A stretch of DNA of 64,000 nucleotides, from NCBI GenBank assembly GCA_964507185.1, contig CAZDOY010000008.1, positions 1-64,000 of the forward strand. Reading direction: 5' to 3'. Below, piece by piece: positions 33,529 through 42,624 of this stretch (its first letter is position 1; each line of letters opens with the position of its first letter). The translations under genes and the position numbers were made by a program. This stretch comes from CAVRTJ01 sp964507185 (GTDB taxonomy: Bacteria > Acidobacteriota > UBA4820 > DSQY01). The notes under the pieces are model-generated. The model was given only the letters and a program-made list of their open reading frames with translations, did not search any database and was not told the DNA's origin.

Positions 33529-34287
33529 ATGAACGTTCAATGTCCGAGCTGCCTGAAGCAGTACCGCCTGCCGTCGGACCAGGACAAGCTGCTGAGGGTC
33601 CGCTGCCGGAGTTGCGGACACGAATTCCTGGTGAGCCCTTCGCGGGAGATGAGCCACGAGATAGAGGGCAACGGTAAACGCGTATCAGCCGTGGTTGCGG
33701 ATATACAGCGGGACTTCAGAAACCTGATCATCGACACCCTGACGAGGCAGCATTTCCACCTCTACGTCGTGGAGGACGGGCGAAAGGCATACGAAATCGT
33801 CGTGTCGACAAAACCGGAGTTGCTCCTCGTAAATCCCTACCTCCCCGGCCTCATGGGCACGGACCTCATCACGCGCCTGAGGGCGGAGCAGAACGCCCCG
33901 CAGACGATTGTGCTGCTCGGGGCGATTCACGACGCCAGGCGCTACCGCCGCAGGCCCGAGTCCCTCTACGGGGCCGACGACTATCTGGACGAAGGAATCG
34001 ACGAGGGTTCCATGGTCAAGAAACTGGAATTCCACCTGCGCCAGCCTCTGGCCTCTGAGGCTCTCGGCCCGGAACGGGAACACGACGCCATGAGAATGGC
34101 CAGGAGCGTCTTTACGGACCTTATCGTCTATCACCCGCACAAGATGGCCAGGGTCAAGAACGCTGAGGATTTTTTCCTCGTGTTCTCGGACGAGACAACG
34201 GAAGCCAGACGCTACCTTGATGATAAGAAAGCCGGCGCAGGTGACCTGCTCCGTGAAGTGGTCGACCGGTACCTGGAGCGGTCTTGA
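33529..34287 (+). CDS. Zinc-ribbon protein with a pseudo-receiver domain
   Basis: A 252-residue protein. Residues 1-36 are a zinc ribbon of MJ0042 type (CPSCLKQYRLP, then CRSCGHEF). Residues about 50-170 follow the receiver fold, but the acceptor Asp is replaced by Asn in ELLLVNPYLPGLMG, so it should not be phosphorylated. The last 80 residues are helical and unassigned. Zinc-ribbon plus receiver proteins occur in chemosensory and motility loci of myxobacteria-like organisms. It lies between cheW and the HEAT protein with 13 and 18 bp gaps. Confidence 0.8.
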   Translation: MNVQCPSCLKQYRLPSDQDKLLRVRCRSCGHEFLVSPSREMSHEIEGNGKRVSAVVADIQRDFRNLIIDTLTRQHFHLYVVEDGRKAYEIVVSTKPELLLVNPYLPGLMGTDLITRLRAEQNAPQTIVLLGAIHDARRYRRRPESLYGADDYLDEGIDEGSMVKKLEFHLRQPLASEALGPEREHDAMRMARSVFTDLIVYHPHKMARVKNAEDFFLVFSDETTEARRYLDDKKAGAGDLLREVVDRYLERS

Positions 34288-34305
34288 ATTCAGGGGGAAG
34301 CCTCC

Positions 34306-36516
34306 ATGAGCCATGATGCGGAAAGGCTGGCCGTCTCGAAGGACGTCGAGAGCCGACGCAAGGCGGCGCTCGCCCTGGCCGATGAACCTATCGACACGGC
34401 TTTGCCCATCCTCGATGCTCTCTTGGGCGACGGGAACTGGCGCGTTCGAAAAGCCGCCGTAGAGTCGATCATCACCCTTCCGGCGGAACCGGTACTGCCG
34501 CTGCTCTTCCGGGCGCTCTACGATTCCGCGAACGCGGGGAAACGGAATTCGGCGGTCGAAGCCCTCATCAAGGAGGGGGTGGCGGCCCTGCCCCACATCT
34601 ACGACCATCTCGTGGAAGGGGACGTGGACGTCAAGCTCGCACTGATCACGCTTCTCGGCGAAGTCCCGAGCAGGAACTCGGCACCCCATCTCATCTACTA
34701 TTTGAGCCATCAGGACAAAAACATCTGTTCTGCTGCGATCACCAGCCTCGGCCGTTTGCGGGATACGGGAAGCCTCCCCGTGCTGCTGGACATCTTCAAG
34801 CGGCAGGACGACTGGCTCTGGTTCCATTTGATAGACGCCCTCAGCAACATCGGCGGCCCCGTGGCCACGACCAAACTGCTCGAACTCTACGACAGCCGGA
34901 AATTCCGAAAAGCAGTTCTCAAGGCCATGGGCCACATGGCGGACCTGCGGGTGATCCCCTTCCTGATGGAAAAAGCCGCGGAACCCGGCAGCCCGCTCAT
35001 GGACCTCATGGAGGCCATCGGGCTCACCTATCACGCCGGTATCCCCGCCGTCCTGCTCGAAAAGCACCAGGCGGAGATGGCACAGCTCGTCAGAAAACAC
35101 TTTCCCATGGAGTTGGTGGAAGCCCTGGACGAAAGATGGGAGGAAGCCAAGGTGGAAGAGCGCCGGGGCATGATTCTAGTCGCCGGCTTTCTTGCGGACC
35201 TCTCTCTTCTGGACCGGGTGCTGTCCGAACTGGAAAATCCCTACCTTCAGAAGGACGCCTTCGAGGCCGCCGCAGCTTACGGCAAGGCGGCGACGCCCTT
35301 CCTGGTGAGGCATCTCAACCAGACCCAGTCGCTCGGGCACAAGATCCCGCTCATTCGGCTCGTGGGGCTGTCCAACGGTCCCGACGCCATCGTGCCTATC
35401 CTCAACCAGGCGCGAGAAGTGGACGCCCAGATCCGCATGGAGGCATTGGCCGCGCTGGGAGAGCTCGATGACCCGCGCTGCCTCCAGGAACTCGTTTCCG
35501 TGCTGCGCGAGCAAGACGCGACCTTCCATGAGACGGCGCTGAGAGCCATCAAGCGCCTCGCGCGCAAGTATCCCTCGCACAAGGGCCGCATGGGCTATTT
35601 CGGCAGGACTATGACCGAAGACGCCGAAGAAGGCGTGCGGAGGGCAGGCTACACGCTGCTCGCGGAGAGCCTGGGGCAGGACACGGCCCCCCTCATCCCC
35701 GGGCTCAAGGACGACGCACCCGCAGTGCGCCAGACCGTCGTGAGGCTCATCGCCCACAAAATGGGAGATTCCGCCTTTGAGACCCTCCTGCCCATCCTCG
35801 GTGATGACAGTTCGAGGGTCCGCCGCGTAGTCATTTCGGTGCTCGGGCGGGAATTACTTGCCCGGCAGCCCGAAACGCTCATGACGCTTCTTGCGGATCA
35901 GGATGTATGGGTCCGCTCCGAAGCGGCCTGCGCGCTTGCGCAGAGTACCGATCCGTCGGTGGGCGACGCGCTCCTCGGCCTTCTCGAGCAGGACGTTCTT
36001 CCGGTCAAGCTTGGCGCCTTGCGCGGCCTTGCGGAAGTGGGCTGCGGGATCCTCTTCCCCGCCGTGATGAAGCTTGCGCTCGACGACCAGAATCCGTTGG
36101 AGGTCAGGCGGGCGGCCTTGGCGGCATTGGCGCGATCGGGCCGCCCAGACGGTGTGAGAATCCTGGAGCAGGCCCTGACCGACCACAGGTGGGAAGTCCG
36201 ATCCTCAGCCATCGAACTGATGGGCGGATCCAACGACCACCGTTACATTCCGCTGCTTCTCAAGGAACTCGAACGCGACCCGGATCCGACGGTCAAGCAG
36301 ACGGTTGTGCAGGCCCTCATAGCCCTCAGGGCGGCGGAGGCCGTGCCCCGGATGCTGAACTACCTCACGGATCCCGTCCTCAAGGACTCCGCCTACGCCT
36401 TCTTCCTGGCTCTCGGCCGAGAACATCTCCGGCTGATCGAGAATGAGGCACAGTCCGTCGATTTTCAGACGAAACTGATCCTCATCGAAATACTCAAACA
36501 ACTGGAGAGCCGGTAG
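34306..36516 (+). CDS. HEAT-repeat protein of the chemosensory operon
   Basis: A 736-residue protein made almost entirely of HEAT-like helical repeats of about 31 residues, for example LPILDALLGDGNWRVRKAAVESI and PLLLKELERDPDPTVKQTVVQAL. Such solenoids bind proteins. There is no signal peptide or membrane helix, so it is cytoplasmic. It is embedded between the pseudo-receiver and cheR genes (3 bp to cheR), which suggests it scaffolds this signalling complex. No catalytic residues are expected or seen. Confidence 0.85.
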   Translation: MSHDAERLAVSKDVESRRKAALALADEPIDTALPILDALLGDGNWRVRKAAVESIITLPAEPVLPLLFRALYDSANAGKRNSAVEALIKEGVAALPHIYDHLVEGDVDVKLALITLLGEVPSRNSAPHLIYYLSHQDKNICSAAITSLGRLRDTGSLPVLLDIFKRQDDWLWFHLIDALSNIGGPVATTKLLELYDSRKFRKAVLKAMGHMADLRVIPFLMEKAAEPGSPLMDLMEAIGLTYHAGIPAVLLEKHQAEMAQLVRKHFPMELVEALDERWEEAKVEERRGMILVAGFLADLSLLDRVLSELENPYLQKDAFEAAAAYGKAATPFLVRHLNQTQSLGHKIPLIRLVGLSNGPDAIVPILNQAREVDAQIRMEALAALGELDDPRCLQELVSVLREQDATFHETALRAIKRLARKYPSHKGRMGYFGRTMTEDAEEGVRRAGYTLLAESLGQDTAPLIPGLKDDAPAVRQTVVRLIAHKMGDSAFETLLPILGDDSSRVRRVVISVLGRELLARQPETLMTLLADQDVWVRSEAACALAQSTDPSVGDALLGLLEQDVLPVKLGALRGLAEVGCGILFPAVMKLALDDQNPLEVRRAALAALARSGRPDGVRILEQALTDHRWEVRSSAIELMGGSNDHRYIPLLLKELERDPDPTVKQTVVQALIALRAAEAVPRMLNYLTDPVLKDSAYAFFLALGREHLRLIENEAQSVDFQTKLILIEILKQLESR

Positions 36517-36519
36517 AGC

Positions 36520-37383
36520 ATGGGCGCATGGGATAGCCTCGACAGTCTGGGCACAGCACTCCTGAGCGACGATGTCTTCAGGCGGTTCTGCGCTCTCGTT
36601 CACGACGGGACCGGACTGTCCTTCTCGGACAATTCGAGGTTCTTCGTGGAGAAGCGGCTGGAAAACCGACTCGAAGCGCTAGGAGGCATTCGGCCGGAGG
36701 AGTACATTCACTTTCTTCTCTACGACCAGGAGAAGGAGCAGGAATGGGGCCGACTCATAGACCTCCTGACCACCAATGAAACGTATTTCATGCGTGAGGA
36801 ACGGCAGCTCAAGTGCTTTCAGAAGGACATCCTCCCCCTGCTGGTCAAGCAGAAGCCCGAAAGGAAGATCAGGGTCTGGAGCGCCGGCTGTTCGACGGGA
36901 GAGGAACCTTACTCTATAGTGATCCTGCTCCATGAATCCGGGCTGTTCAAGGACGGCGAGCTGGAGATCATGGCGACGGATATCAACACCCGCGTTCTGG
37001 CCAGGGCCAGGGAGGGCCTCTACACGGAGAGTTCCTTCCGGGCCGTCGACGATGCGTTCAAGAACAGGTGGTTCAGGAAAGAGCCCGATGGGCGTTTCAG
37101 AATCAGCGACGAAATCCGGCGGAAGGTGAAGTTCTCGAGGTTCAACCTCTTCGACCTGGACAGATACAGCCTCTTCACTCCCTTCGACGTGATTTTCTGC
37201 CGCAACGTCATTATCTATTTCGATATCGAAGCCAAGGTCAAGGTGATAGAGCGTTTTTGGGACAAGATGCGCGACGGGGGGTACCTGTTGCTCGGACACT
37301 CCGAGAGCCTCATTTCCATAACCGACAAGTTCAAGCTCGTTCATCTGCCCAGTGACCTCGTCTATACGAAGGCGACCCAATGA
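36520..37383 (+). CDS. cheR: Chemotaxis protein methyltransferase CheR
   Basis: A 287-residue enzyme that methylates receptor glutamates using S-adenosylmethionine. The N-terminal helical domain (residues about 12-80) is followed by the methyltransferase fold with the SAM loop VWSAGCSTGEEPYS and the FDVIFCRNVIIYFD motif. The length is typical. Its stop overlaps the cheB start (ATGA). No methyl-accepting receptor is in the window, so its targets are elsewhere. Confidence 0.95.
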   Translation: MGAWDSLDSLGTALLSDDVFRRFCALVHDGTGLSFSDNSRFFVEKRLENRLEALGGIRPEEYIHFLLYDQEKEQEWGRLIDLLTTNETYFMREERQLKCFQKDILPLLVKQKPERKIRVWSAGCSTGEEPYSIVILLHESGLFKDGELEIMATDINTRVLARAREGLYTESSFRAVDDAFKNRWFRKEPDGRFRISDEIRRKVKFSRFNLFDLDRYSLFTPFDVIFCRNVIIYFDIEAKVKVIERFWDKMRDGGYLLLGHSESLISITDKFKLVHLPSDLVYTKATQ

Positions 37384-38450
37384 AGCCCATCCGCGTTCTG
37401 GTGGTCGACGATTCGTCTTTCAACCGCAAGGTGATCTCTGAGATCTTGCATCGATCGCGGCTTGTCGAGGTCGTCGGAAAGGCGTTCGACGGCGAGGACG
37501 CCATCAGGAAGATCATAAAATATCAACCGGATGCGTTGACCCTGGACCTTGAGATGCCGAACATGGACGGGTTCGCAGTCCTACGCTGGATTATGGCGAA
37601 TAATCCCCTGCCCGTGATCGTCGTTTCAGCCAGGGAATCGGACCGATCCGTTTTCAAGGCGCTCGACCTTGGCGCCGTGGACTTCGTGGTCAAACCCACA
37701 CGGATGGCCTCTCCGCAGCTCGTCAGCATCGAAAAGGAGCTCCTGACGAAGATCCTGGCTATTCGCACCCTGCAGCTCGATCGGATCCGGCAACGGCTCA
37801 ACGATGAAGCGCCGACCCCGCCCAAGAGCCTCCCCAAAGGCACGGGTAAACGGAGGGCGGAAATCGTGGCTCTCGTTTCGTCGACCGGTGGCCCTCCCGC
37901 CCTGCAGCGGATCCTCATGGGACTGTCCCCAAAGATCCTCTCGCCCGTCCTGATCTGCCAACACATGCCGGCGGTGTTCACCCGCCTCTTTGCCGAAAGA
38001 CTGAGCGGACTGACCGGACGCGTCGTCAAGGAGGCCGAGGACGGCGAGGTCGTCCTGCCCGGGCACACCTATATCGCCCCGGGCGGCCGGCAACTCAGAA
38101 TCCGGAGACTGGGTGGAGATCTCGCGTTAGAGGTTTTTGAAAAGCTGCCGGAGGACCGGTTTGCGCCATCCGGCAATTACCTGCTCCAGAGCTTGGCAGA
38201 GGCCTGCGGCGGAAACTGCCTCGCTGCCGTTCTAACCGGCATGGGCGATGATGGAAAGGACGGCGCCGTGGCCCTGCATGCGGCCGGCGGGCTGGTGCTG
38301 GCCGAATCCGAGGAATCGGCCGTGATTTTCGGCATGCCGAAGGAAGTCATAAAGGCGGGGGCGACGGACTACATCTCGAACATCGCGGGCATAACAGACC
38401 TCATCAATCGTTACGCCATCGTGCAGGACGCTTCATTGCATTCACCCTGA
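37380..38450 (+). CDS. cheB: Chemotaxis response regulator methylesterase CheB
   Basis: A 356-residue enzyme. The N-terminal receiver (VDDSSFNRK; acceptor Asp in LTLDLEMPNMDG; VKPT) controls the C-terminal methylesterase. The Ser-His-Asp elements are recognisable in VSSTGGPPAL, CQHMPAVFTRLFAERL and GMGDDGKDGA. It removes methyl groups from receptors and so balances CheR. It is translationally coupled to cheR by a 4 bp overlap. Confidence 0.96.
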   Translation: MKPIRVLVVDDSSFNRKVISEILHRSRLVEVVGKAFDGEDAIRKIIKYQPDALTLDLEMPNMDGFAVLRWIMANNPLPVIVVSARESDRSVFKALDLGAVDFVVKPTRMASPQLVSIEKELLTKILAIRTLQLDRIRQRLNDEAPTPPKSLPKGTGKRRAEIVALVSSTGGPPALQRILMGLSPKILSPVLICQHMPAVFTRLFAERLSGLTGRVVKEAEDGEVVLPGHTYIAPGGRQLRIRRLGGDLALEVFEKLPEDRFAPSGNYLLQSLAEACGGNCLAAVLTGMGDDGKDGAVALHAAGGLVLAESEESAVIFGMPKEVIKAGATDYISNIAGITDLINRYAIVQDASLHSP

Positions 38451-38481
38451 CGGTATGGTACAAACTACCTTTGGAGCCGCA

Positions 38482-39315
38482 ATGGCCGAAGAACACAGCG
38501 ACATGTTCAAGAAAAGCCAGGAATTCCTCCAGATGCTCAGCAAGCAGAAGGATTTCATCCAGGATCTGCTCAAGGAGAACGAGCGCCTGAGGTTTCAGGT
38601 CGCCTCGCTCGAGTCCCGAAGCGGGAATGCTCAAAGCGCCGAAGCCGAACTTGACGCCCTCAGGCAGAGGCTGGCGAAAATCGAACGCGAGAGGAACGAA
38701 CTAGAGGCCCGCTACCAGAAGGTGGAAGAGGAAAACAAGGACTTCGCCCAGCGCTACGTCGAGGTCGAGGAGCAGAACAACAATCTCGCGAATTTGTACG
38801 TGGCTTCCTATCAGCTGCACTCCACGCTCGACTTTCAGGAAGTCATCCACATCGTCATGGAAATCATCATCAACCTGGTCGGGGCGGAGATCTTCGCCAT
38901 CATGCTCATGGATGAAAAGACGAACGAACTCGGCGTAATCGCCAGCGAGGGGTACGAAGAGGATTTCGTCTTTCCGACCATTAAGATCGGCGATGGTATC
39001 GTGGGCGGCGTGGCCAAGGCCGGCGAGCCCTACTACATCAATCAGGCCGGAGACGACTACCAGGTGGATGCTGCCCATCCGCTCTCGTGCATTCCCCTCA
39101 AAATCAAGGAAAACGTGATCGGCGTTATCAATATCTACAAACTCCTGGTGCAGAAGGATGCGTTCACGGCGGTGGACTACGAACTCTTCTCATTGCTGGC
39201 CGCACACGCCGCCACGGCCATTTTTTCGAGCAAGCTATACTCGCAGTCCGAAAGAAAGCTGAATACGATTCAGGGATTTCTGGACTTGCTCACGACGCCA
39301 GTCACGAAGAGCTGA
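38482..39315 (+). CDS. Coiled-coil GAF-domain protein
   Basis: A 277-residue cytoplasmic protein. The first 110 residues are a long heptad coiled coil (EAELDALRQRLAKIERERNE). Residues about 115-265 form a GAF domain (LHSTLDFQEVIHIVMEIIINLVGAEIFAIMLMD), a small-molecule or protein-binding sensor module. No output domain is attached. ATG at 38482 has TTGGAG six bases upstream; an earlier ATG at 38455 has none. Its place between cheB and cheY suggests it senses or relays the input of this pathway. Confidence 0.82.
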   Translation: MAEEHSDMFKKSQEFLQMLSKQKDFIQDLLKENERLRFQVASLESRSGNAQSAEAELDALRQRLAKIERERNELEARYQKVEEENKDFAQRYVEVEEQNNNLANLYVASYQLHSTLDFQEVIHIVMEIIINLVGAEIFAIMLMDEKTNELGVIASEGYEEDFVFPTIKIGDGIVGGVAKAGEPYYINQAGDDYQVDAAHPLSCIPLKIKENVIGVINIYKLLVQKDAFTAVDYELFSLLAAHAATAIFSSKLYSQSERKLNTIQGFLDLLTTPVTKS

Positions 39316-39328
39316 TAGAGGGGCAGGA

Positions 39329-39724
39329 ATGGAAGGGTTGCGTTTTCTGGTCGTTGAAGATTCACCCACCATGCGACAGCTTATCTCTTTTTCGCTCAAG
39401 AGATTCAAAGGATGTACCATTCTCGAGGCGGTGGACGGTGTCGACGCACTGAAGAAACTCCAGACCGAAGAAGTGGACATGATTCTCACGGACATCAACA
39501 TGCCCGTCATGGATGGGCTCAAGCTGGTTTCGCTCATCCGGCAGAATCCCAAGACCAAGTCCATGCCCATCATCATCATCACCACCGAAGGAGCCAAAGA
39601 GGACCGTGAGCGCGGGCTCGCCCTCGGCGCCGACGCTTACATCAGCAAGCCCATCCAATCCTCCAACCTCCTGAAGGTGATCAACGACCTTCTCGAAAAG
39701 CAGAGTACAACTACCAACGAGTAG
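39329..39724 (+). CDS. CheY-like single-domain response regulator
   Basis: A 131-residue stand-alone receiver. Acidic pair in VVEDSPTMRQL, acceptor Asp in MILTDINMPVMDG, TT in IIIITTEGA and Lys in YISKPIQ are all present, so it can be phosphorylated. It closes the operon and would be the diffusible output of a CheA encoded elsewhere. GGGGCAGG precedes the ATG. truA follows 10 bp later. Confidence 0.93.
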   Translation: MEGLRFLVVEDSPTMRQLISFSLKRFKGCTILEAVDGVDALKKLQTEEVDMILTDINMPVMDGLKLVSLIRQNPKTKSMPIIIITTEGAKEDRERGLALGADAYISKPIQSSNLLKVINDLLEKQSTTTNE

Positions 39725-39734
39725 CCGGCGCGCC

Positions 39735-40610
39735 ATGGGTAAAACGGATTACGGCCCGGGGACCATCCGCGAAGGAGCGGAGGGAATCGGAATTCCCGCC
39801 AACGTCACACGGCGCCTGCGGCTGGACCTCGCCTTTGTCGGGACAGGGGTGAGCGGCTGGCAGGCCCAGAAGGACGGCTCCACTCTCCAGGATTTTCTGG
39901 ACGATGCGCTGAAAAACATAGGACATAACGGGCGCCGGGTGGTGGGGTGTTCGAGGACGGACGCCGGAGTTCACGCCCGCGCCTTTACCGCCCACGTGGA
40001 CACGGATCTGGATCGACCCTCACAGCCTCTGCTGTTCGGCCTCAACGCTCACCTTCCAGCCGCCGTCCGCATTTACAGGGCGGGTTGGGTTCGCGACGAT
40101 TTTCACGCACGCTACTCGTGCACGGGAAAGACCTACCGGTACAATATTTACAGGGATTCCGTCGTACCGCCGTTCCTGGCGCCTTACGTTCTCCGATGGA
40201 AGGGAACTTTGGATTCTGAAATCATGGGCCTGACGAGCCGCACCTTTCTCGGAGAGCATGACTTCGCCCTCTTCACAACAGCCTACGGTCGCACGCGCAA
40301 CACCGTGAGAACAATCACCCGGTGCCGTGTTGAAGAGAGGGGCCCCCTGCTGGTGCTAACCGTTTCCGGGCCCTCGTTCCTCCACCGGATGGTCCGACTG
40401 ATCGGCGGCGCCCTCGTGGCCGTGGGGGCCGGGAGGCTGGAGCCCGGTCAGATCCCGGCGATGCTTTCGGGCCACCTTCCCGGGTGCCAGGTTCCGGCGC
40501 TGCCGGCCGGAGGCCTGGCGCTCTGGGCTATCGCCTATCCGCCCGATGCGGAACCGAAGGAGGCGTTCGGCCACCTTCCCGAAGAAACCTCATTTCCACT
40601 TTTCTTCTGA
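39735..40610 (+). CDS. truA: tRNA pseudouridine38-40 synthase
   Basis: A 291-residue enzyme that isomerises uridines 38-40 in the tRNA anticodon arm. The catalytic Asp lies in CSRTDAGVHARAF, and YRYNIYRD plus the C-terminal SFLHRMVRLIGGALVAVG are family hallmarks. About 28 extra residues precede the usual N-terminus, and no clear ribosome site precedes the ATG, so the true start may be slightly downstream or coupled to the cheY gene. Confidence 0.93.
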   Translation: MGKTDYGPGTIREGAEGIGIPANVTRRLRLDLAFVGTGVSGWQAQKDGSTLQDFLDDALKNIGHNGRRVVGCSRTDAGVHARAFTAHVDTDLDRPSQPLLFGLNAHLPAAVRIYRAGWVRDDFHARYSCTGKTYRYNIYRDSVVPPFLAPYVLRWKGTLDSEIMGLTSRTFLGEHDFALFTTAYGRTRNTVRTITRCRVEERGPLLVLTVSGPSFLHRMVRLIGGALVAVGAGRLEPGQIPAMLSGHLPGCQVPALPAGGLALWAIAYPPDAEPKEAFGHLPEETSFPLFF

Positions 40611-40635
40611 GGGCGCGGACATAACCGAGCATGCA

Positions 40636-40662
40636 TGCCTGCCGCACGGGGGGCGGCAGGCA
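40636..40662. terminator. Hairpin at the convergent truA/ribBA junction
   Basis: Perfect ten-base stem TGCCTGCCGC / GCGGCAGGCA with loop ACGGGGG. There is no T-run on either side, so it may be a weak bidirectional terminator or 3'-end stabiliser. Confidence 0.4.
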
Positions 40663-40691
40663 GTTACCGAAGCCGGACCGGACACGCACCG

Positions 40692-41894
40692 TCACACCTG
40701 CTTGAGCGTGTGTCCCAGTTTCTCTTTCTTCGTCCGCAGGTACTTTCGGTTGTTCTCGTTGGGAGCGATCTCGAGCGGGACCTGGTCAACGATGGTTATG
40801 CCGAAACCCGAGAGGGCGGCCAGCTTCTTGGGGTTGTTGGTGAGGATCCGAATCTTGGAGAGGCCCAGGTCGTGAAGGATCTGGGCGCCGATACCGTAGT
40901 CCCTCTGGTCCGCGGCGAAACCGAGGGCCTCGTTGGCCTCGACCGTGTCCATGCCCTGGTCCTGGAGCTCGTAAGCCTTGAGCTTGTTGAGCAGCCCTAT
41001 TCCGCGCCCTTCCTGCCGGAGGTAGACCAGCACGCCGCGCCCCTCGCTGGCAATGGCGGCCATGGCTGCATCAAGCTGTGCACCGCAGTCGCAACGCAGT
41101 GAATGCAGAGCGTCGCCGGTGAGACACTCGGAGTGCATCCGCACGAGAACCTCGTCCCCCGGCTTCCACTCGCCCATGGTCATGGCCAGGTGCGTCCTTT
41201 CCGTGAGGATGCTTTCGTAGGCGATGACCCGGAACAGGCCGTGCCTGGTGGGAAGCTCGGGCTGTGCGACCCGTTTGACCAGGGACTCACGGCTGAGCCT
41301 GTAATCGATGAGGTCGGCGATGGTAACGATGTTGACGCCGTGCTCCTCAGAGAACTTGAGAAGATCCGGCATACGGGCCATGGTCCCGTCGTCTTTCATG
41401 ACTTCGCAGATCACGCCTGCCGGGTAGAGCCCCGCCAGCCTGGAAAGATCCACCGAGGCCTCCGTCTGGCCGGGGCGGCGGAGCGCGCCCCCTTCCTTTG
41501 CCCTGAGCGGAAAGATGTGTCCGGGGCGGGCAAGGTCGGACGGGCCGGCCTCGGTGTCTATTGCCGTGAGGATCGTGGCGGCGCGGTCGTGGGCCGATAT
41601 GCCCGTCGTCGTCTTGTACTTGGCCTCGATGGAAACACAGAATGCCGTCTGGAACTGGCTCGTGTTGTCCTGGACCATCATTGGGATCTGAAGATCGTCG
41701 AGGCGCCGGCCGGTCATGGCCAGGCAGATCAATCCCCGACCGTGCGTCGCCATGAAGGTGATGATCTCCGGTGTCACCTTGTCCGCCGGGACGTAGAGGT
41801 CACCCTCGTTCTCCCTGTCCTCGTCGTCACAGATTATCAGCATTCTCCCCTGCTTGATTTCCTCCAGGGCCTGTTCGATGGCAATCAACGGCAT
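40692..41894 (-). CDS. ribBA: Bifunctional DHBP synthase / GTP cyclohydrolase II
   Basis: A 400-residue fusion supplying both precursors of riboflavin. The N-terminal half is 3,4-dihydroxy-2-butanone-4-phosphate synthase (DDEDRENEGDL, then GHIFPLRAKEGGALRR). The C-terminal half is GTP cyclohydrolase II with its zinc site (RMHSECLTGDALHSLRCDCG) and QEGRGIGL. It is last in ftsY-ribD-ribE-ribBA, 88 bp after ribE. No FMN riboswitch precedes it or ribD. Confidence 0.97.
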   Translation of the reverse strand: MPLIAIEQALEEIKQGRMLIICDDEDRENEGDLYVPADKVTPEIITFMATHGRGLICLAMTGRRLDDLQIPMMVQDNTSQFQTAFCVSIEAKYKTTTGISAHDRAATILTAIDTEAGPSDLARPGHIFPLRAKEGGALRRPGQTEASVDLSRLAGLYPAGVICEVMKDDGTMARMPDLLKFSEEHGVNIVTIADLIDYRLSRESLVKRVAQPELPTRHGLFRVIAYESILTERTHLAMTMGEWKPGDEVLVRMHSECLTGDALHSLRCDCGAQLDAAMAAIASEGRGVLVYLRQEGRGIGLLNKLKAYELQDQGMDTVEANEALGFAADQRDYGIGAQILHDLGLSKIRILTNNPKKLAALSGFGITIVDQVPLEIAPNENNRKYLRTKKEKLGHTLKQV

Positions 41895-41982
41895 ATTCTC
41901 TCTCCGGATCCACCCGACGAGATCAGAGCCCGGTTGGGGCGGCTGTCTCCCGGCGACGGCGTTTGAAGTGACTCTTTGACGG

Positions 41983-42624
41983 TCAAAATCCCATTTCTTT
42001 CAACTTGTCGACGGACAGGGCCTCCCCCTTGGGGTGCAGACCCTTCAAATAGGCCACAATATAGCGCCCTATCATGTCCGTTTCCACATTGATCTTTTTT
42101 CCCGGCTGCCAGCTCCTCATGGTCGAACCATCCAGCGTCGCCGGAATCACTGCCGCCTTGACGGTATCTTCTCCGAGTCCGGCGACCGTGAGGCTTATCC
42201 CCGCCAGTGCGATAGACCCTTTCGGAATGACGTACTGGCTCAGATTGGGAGGCATTTCGACAACCAGTTCGGCAGCGCGTCCGGTCCGCTTGAAGACGCG
42301 CACCCGGCCCACCCCCTCGACGTGTCCCTGAACCATGTGCCCCCCGAGTCTGTCTCCTTGACGCAGTGCGGCTTCCAGGTTCACCTCGTCGCCTGGTTTC
42401 ACGTGGCCGAGAGTCGTTCGGGTGAGCGTTTCCGAGCTGAGAAAGGCGGAGAATCGCCCCATATCAAGGGATTCGACCGTAACGCATGCTCCGTCGACGG
42501 CGATGCTGTCGCCCGGTTTCGCGTCTTCGATCACGGCGCCGCATTCTACGAACAGCGAGGCGTCCGTCCCCTTGCGATCGATCGACAAGACGCGCCCCAC
42601 CTCCCGAATCAGGCCGGTAAACAT
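41983..42624 (-). CDS. ribE: Riboflavin synthase, alpha subunit
   Basis: A 213-residue enzyme that dismutates two 6,7-dimethyl-8-ribityllumazines to riboflavin. It starts MFTGLIREVGRV and has two internally similar barrels (SIAVDGACVTVESL and SIALAGISLTVAGL), as expected. The start overlaps the end of ribD by 16 bp. Lumazine synthase (ribH), the usual partner, is not in this window. Confidence 0.96.
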   Translation of the reverse strand: MFTGLIREVGRVLSIDRKGTDASLFVECGAVIEDAKPGDSIAVDGACVTVESLDMGRFSAFLSSETLTRTTLGHVKPGDEVNLEAALRQGDRLGGHMVQGHVEGVGRVRVFKRTGRAAELVVEMPPNLSQYVIPKGSIALAGISLTVAGLGEDTVKAAVIPATLDGSTMRSWQPGKKINVETDMIGRYIVAYLKGLHPKGEALSVDKLKEMGF

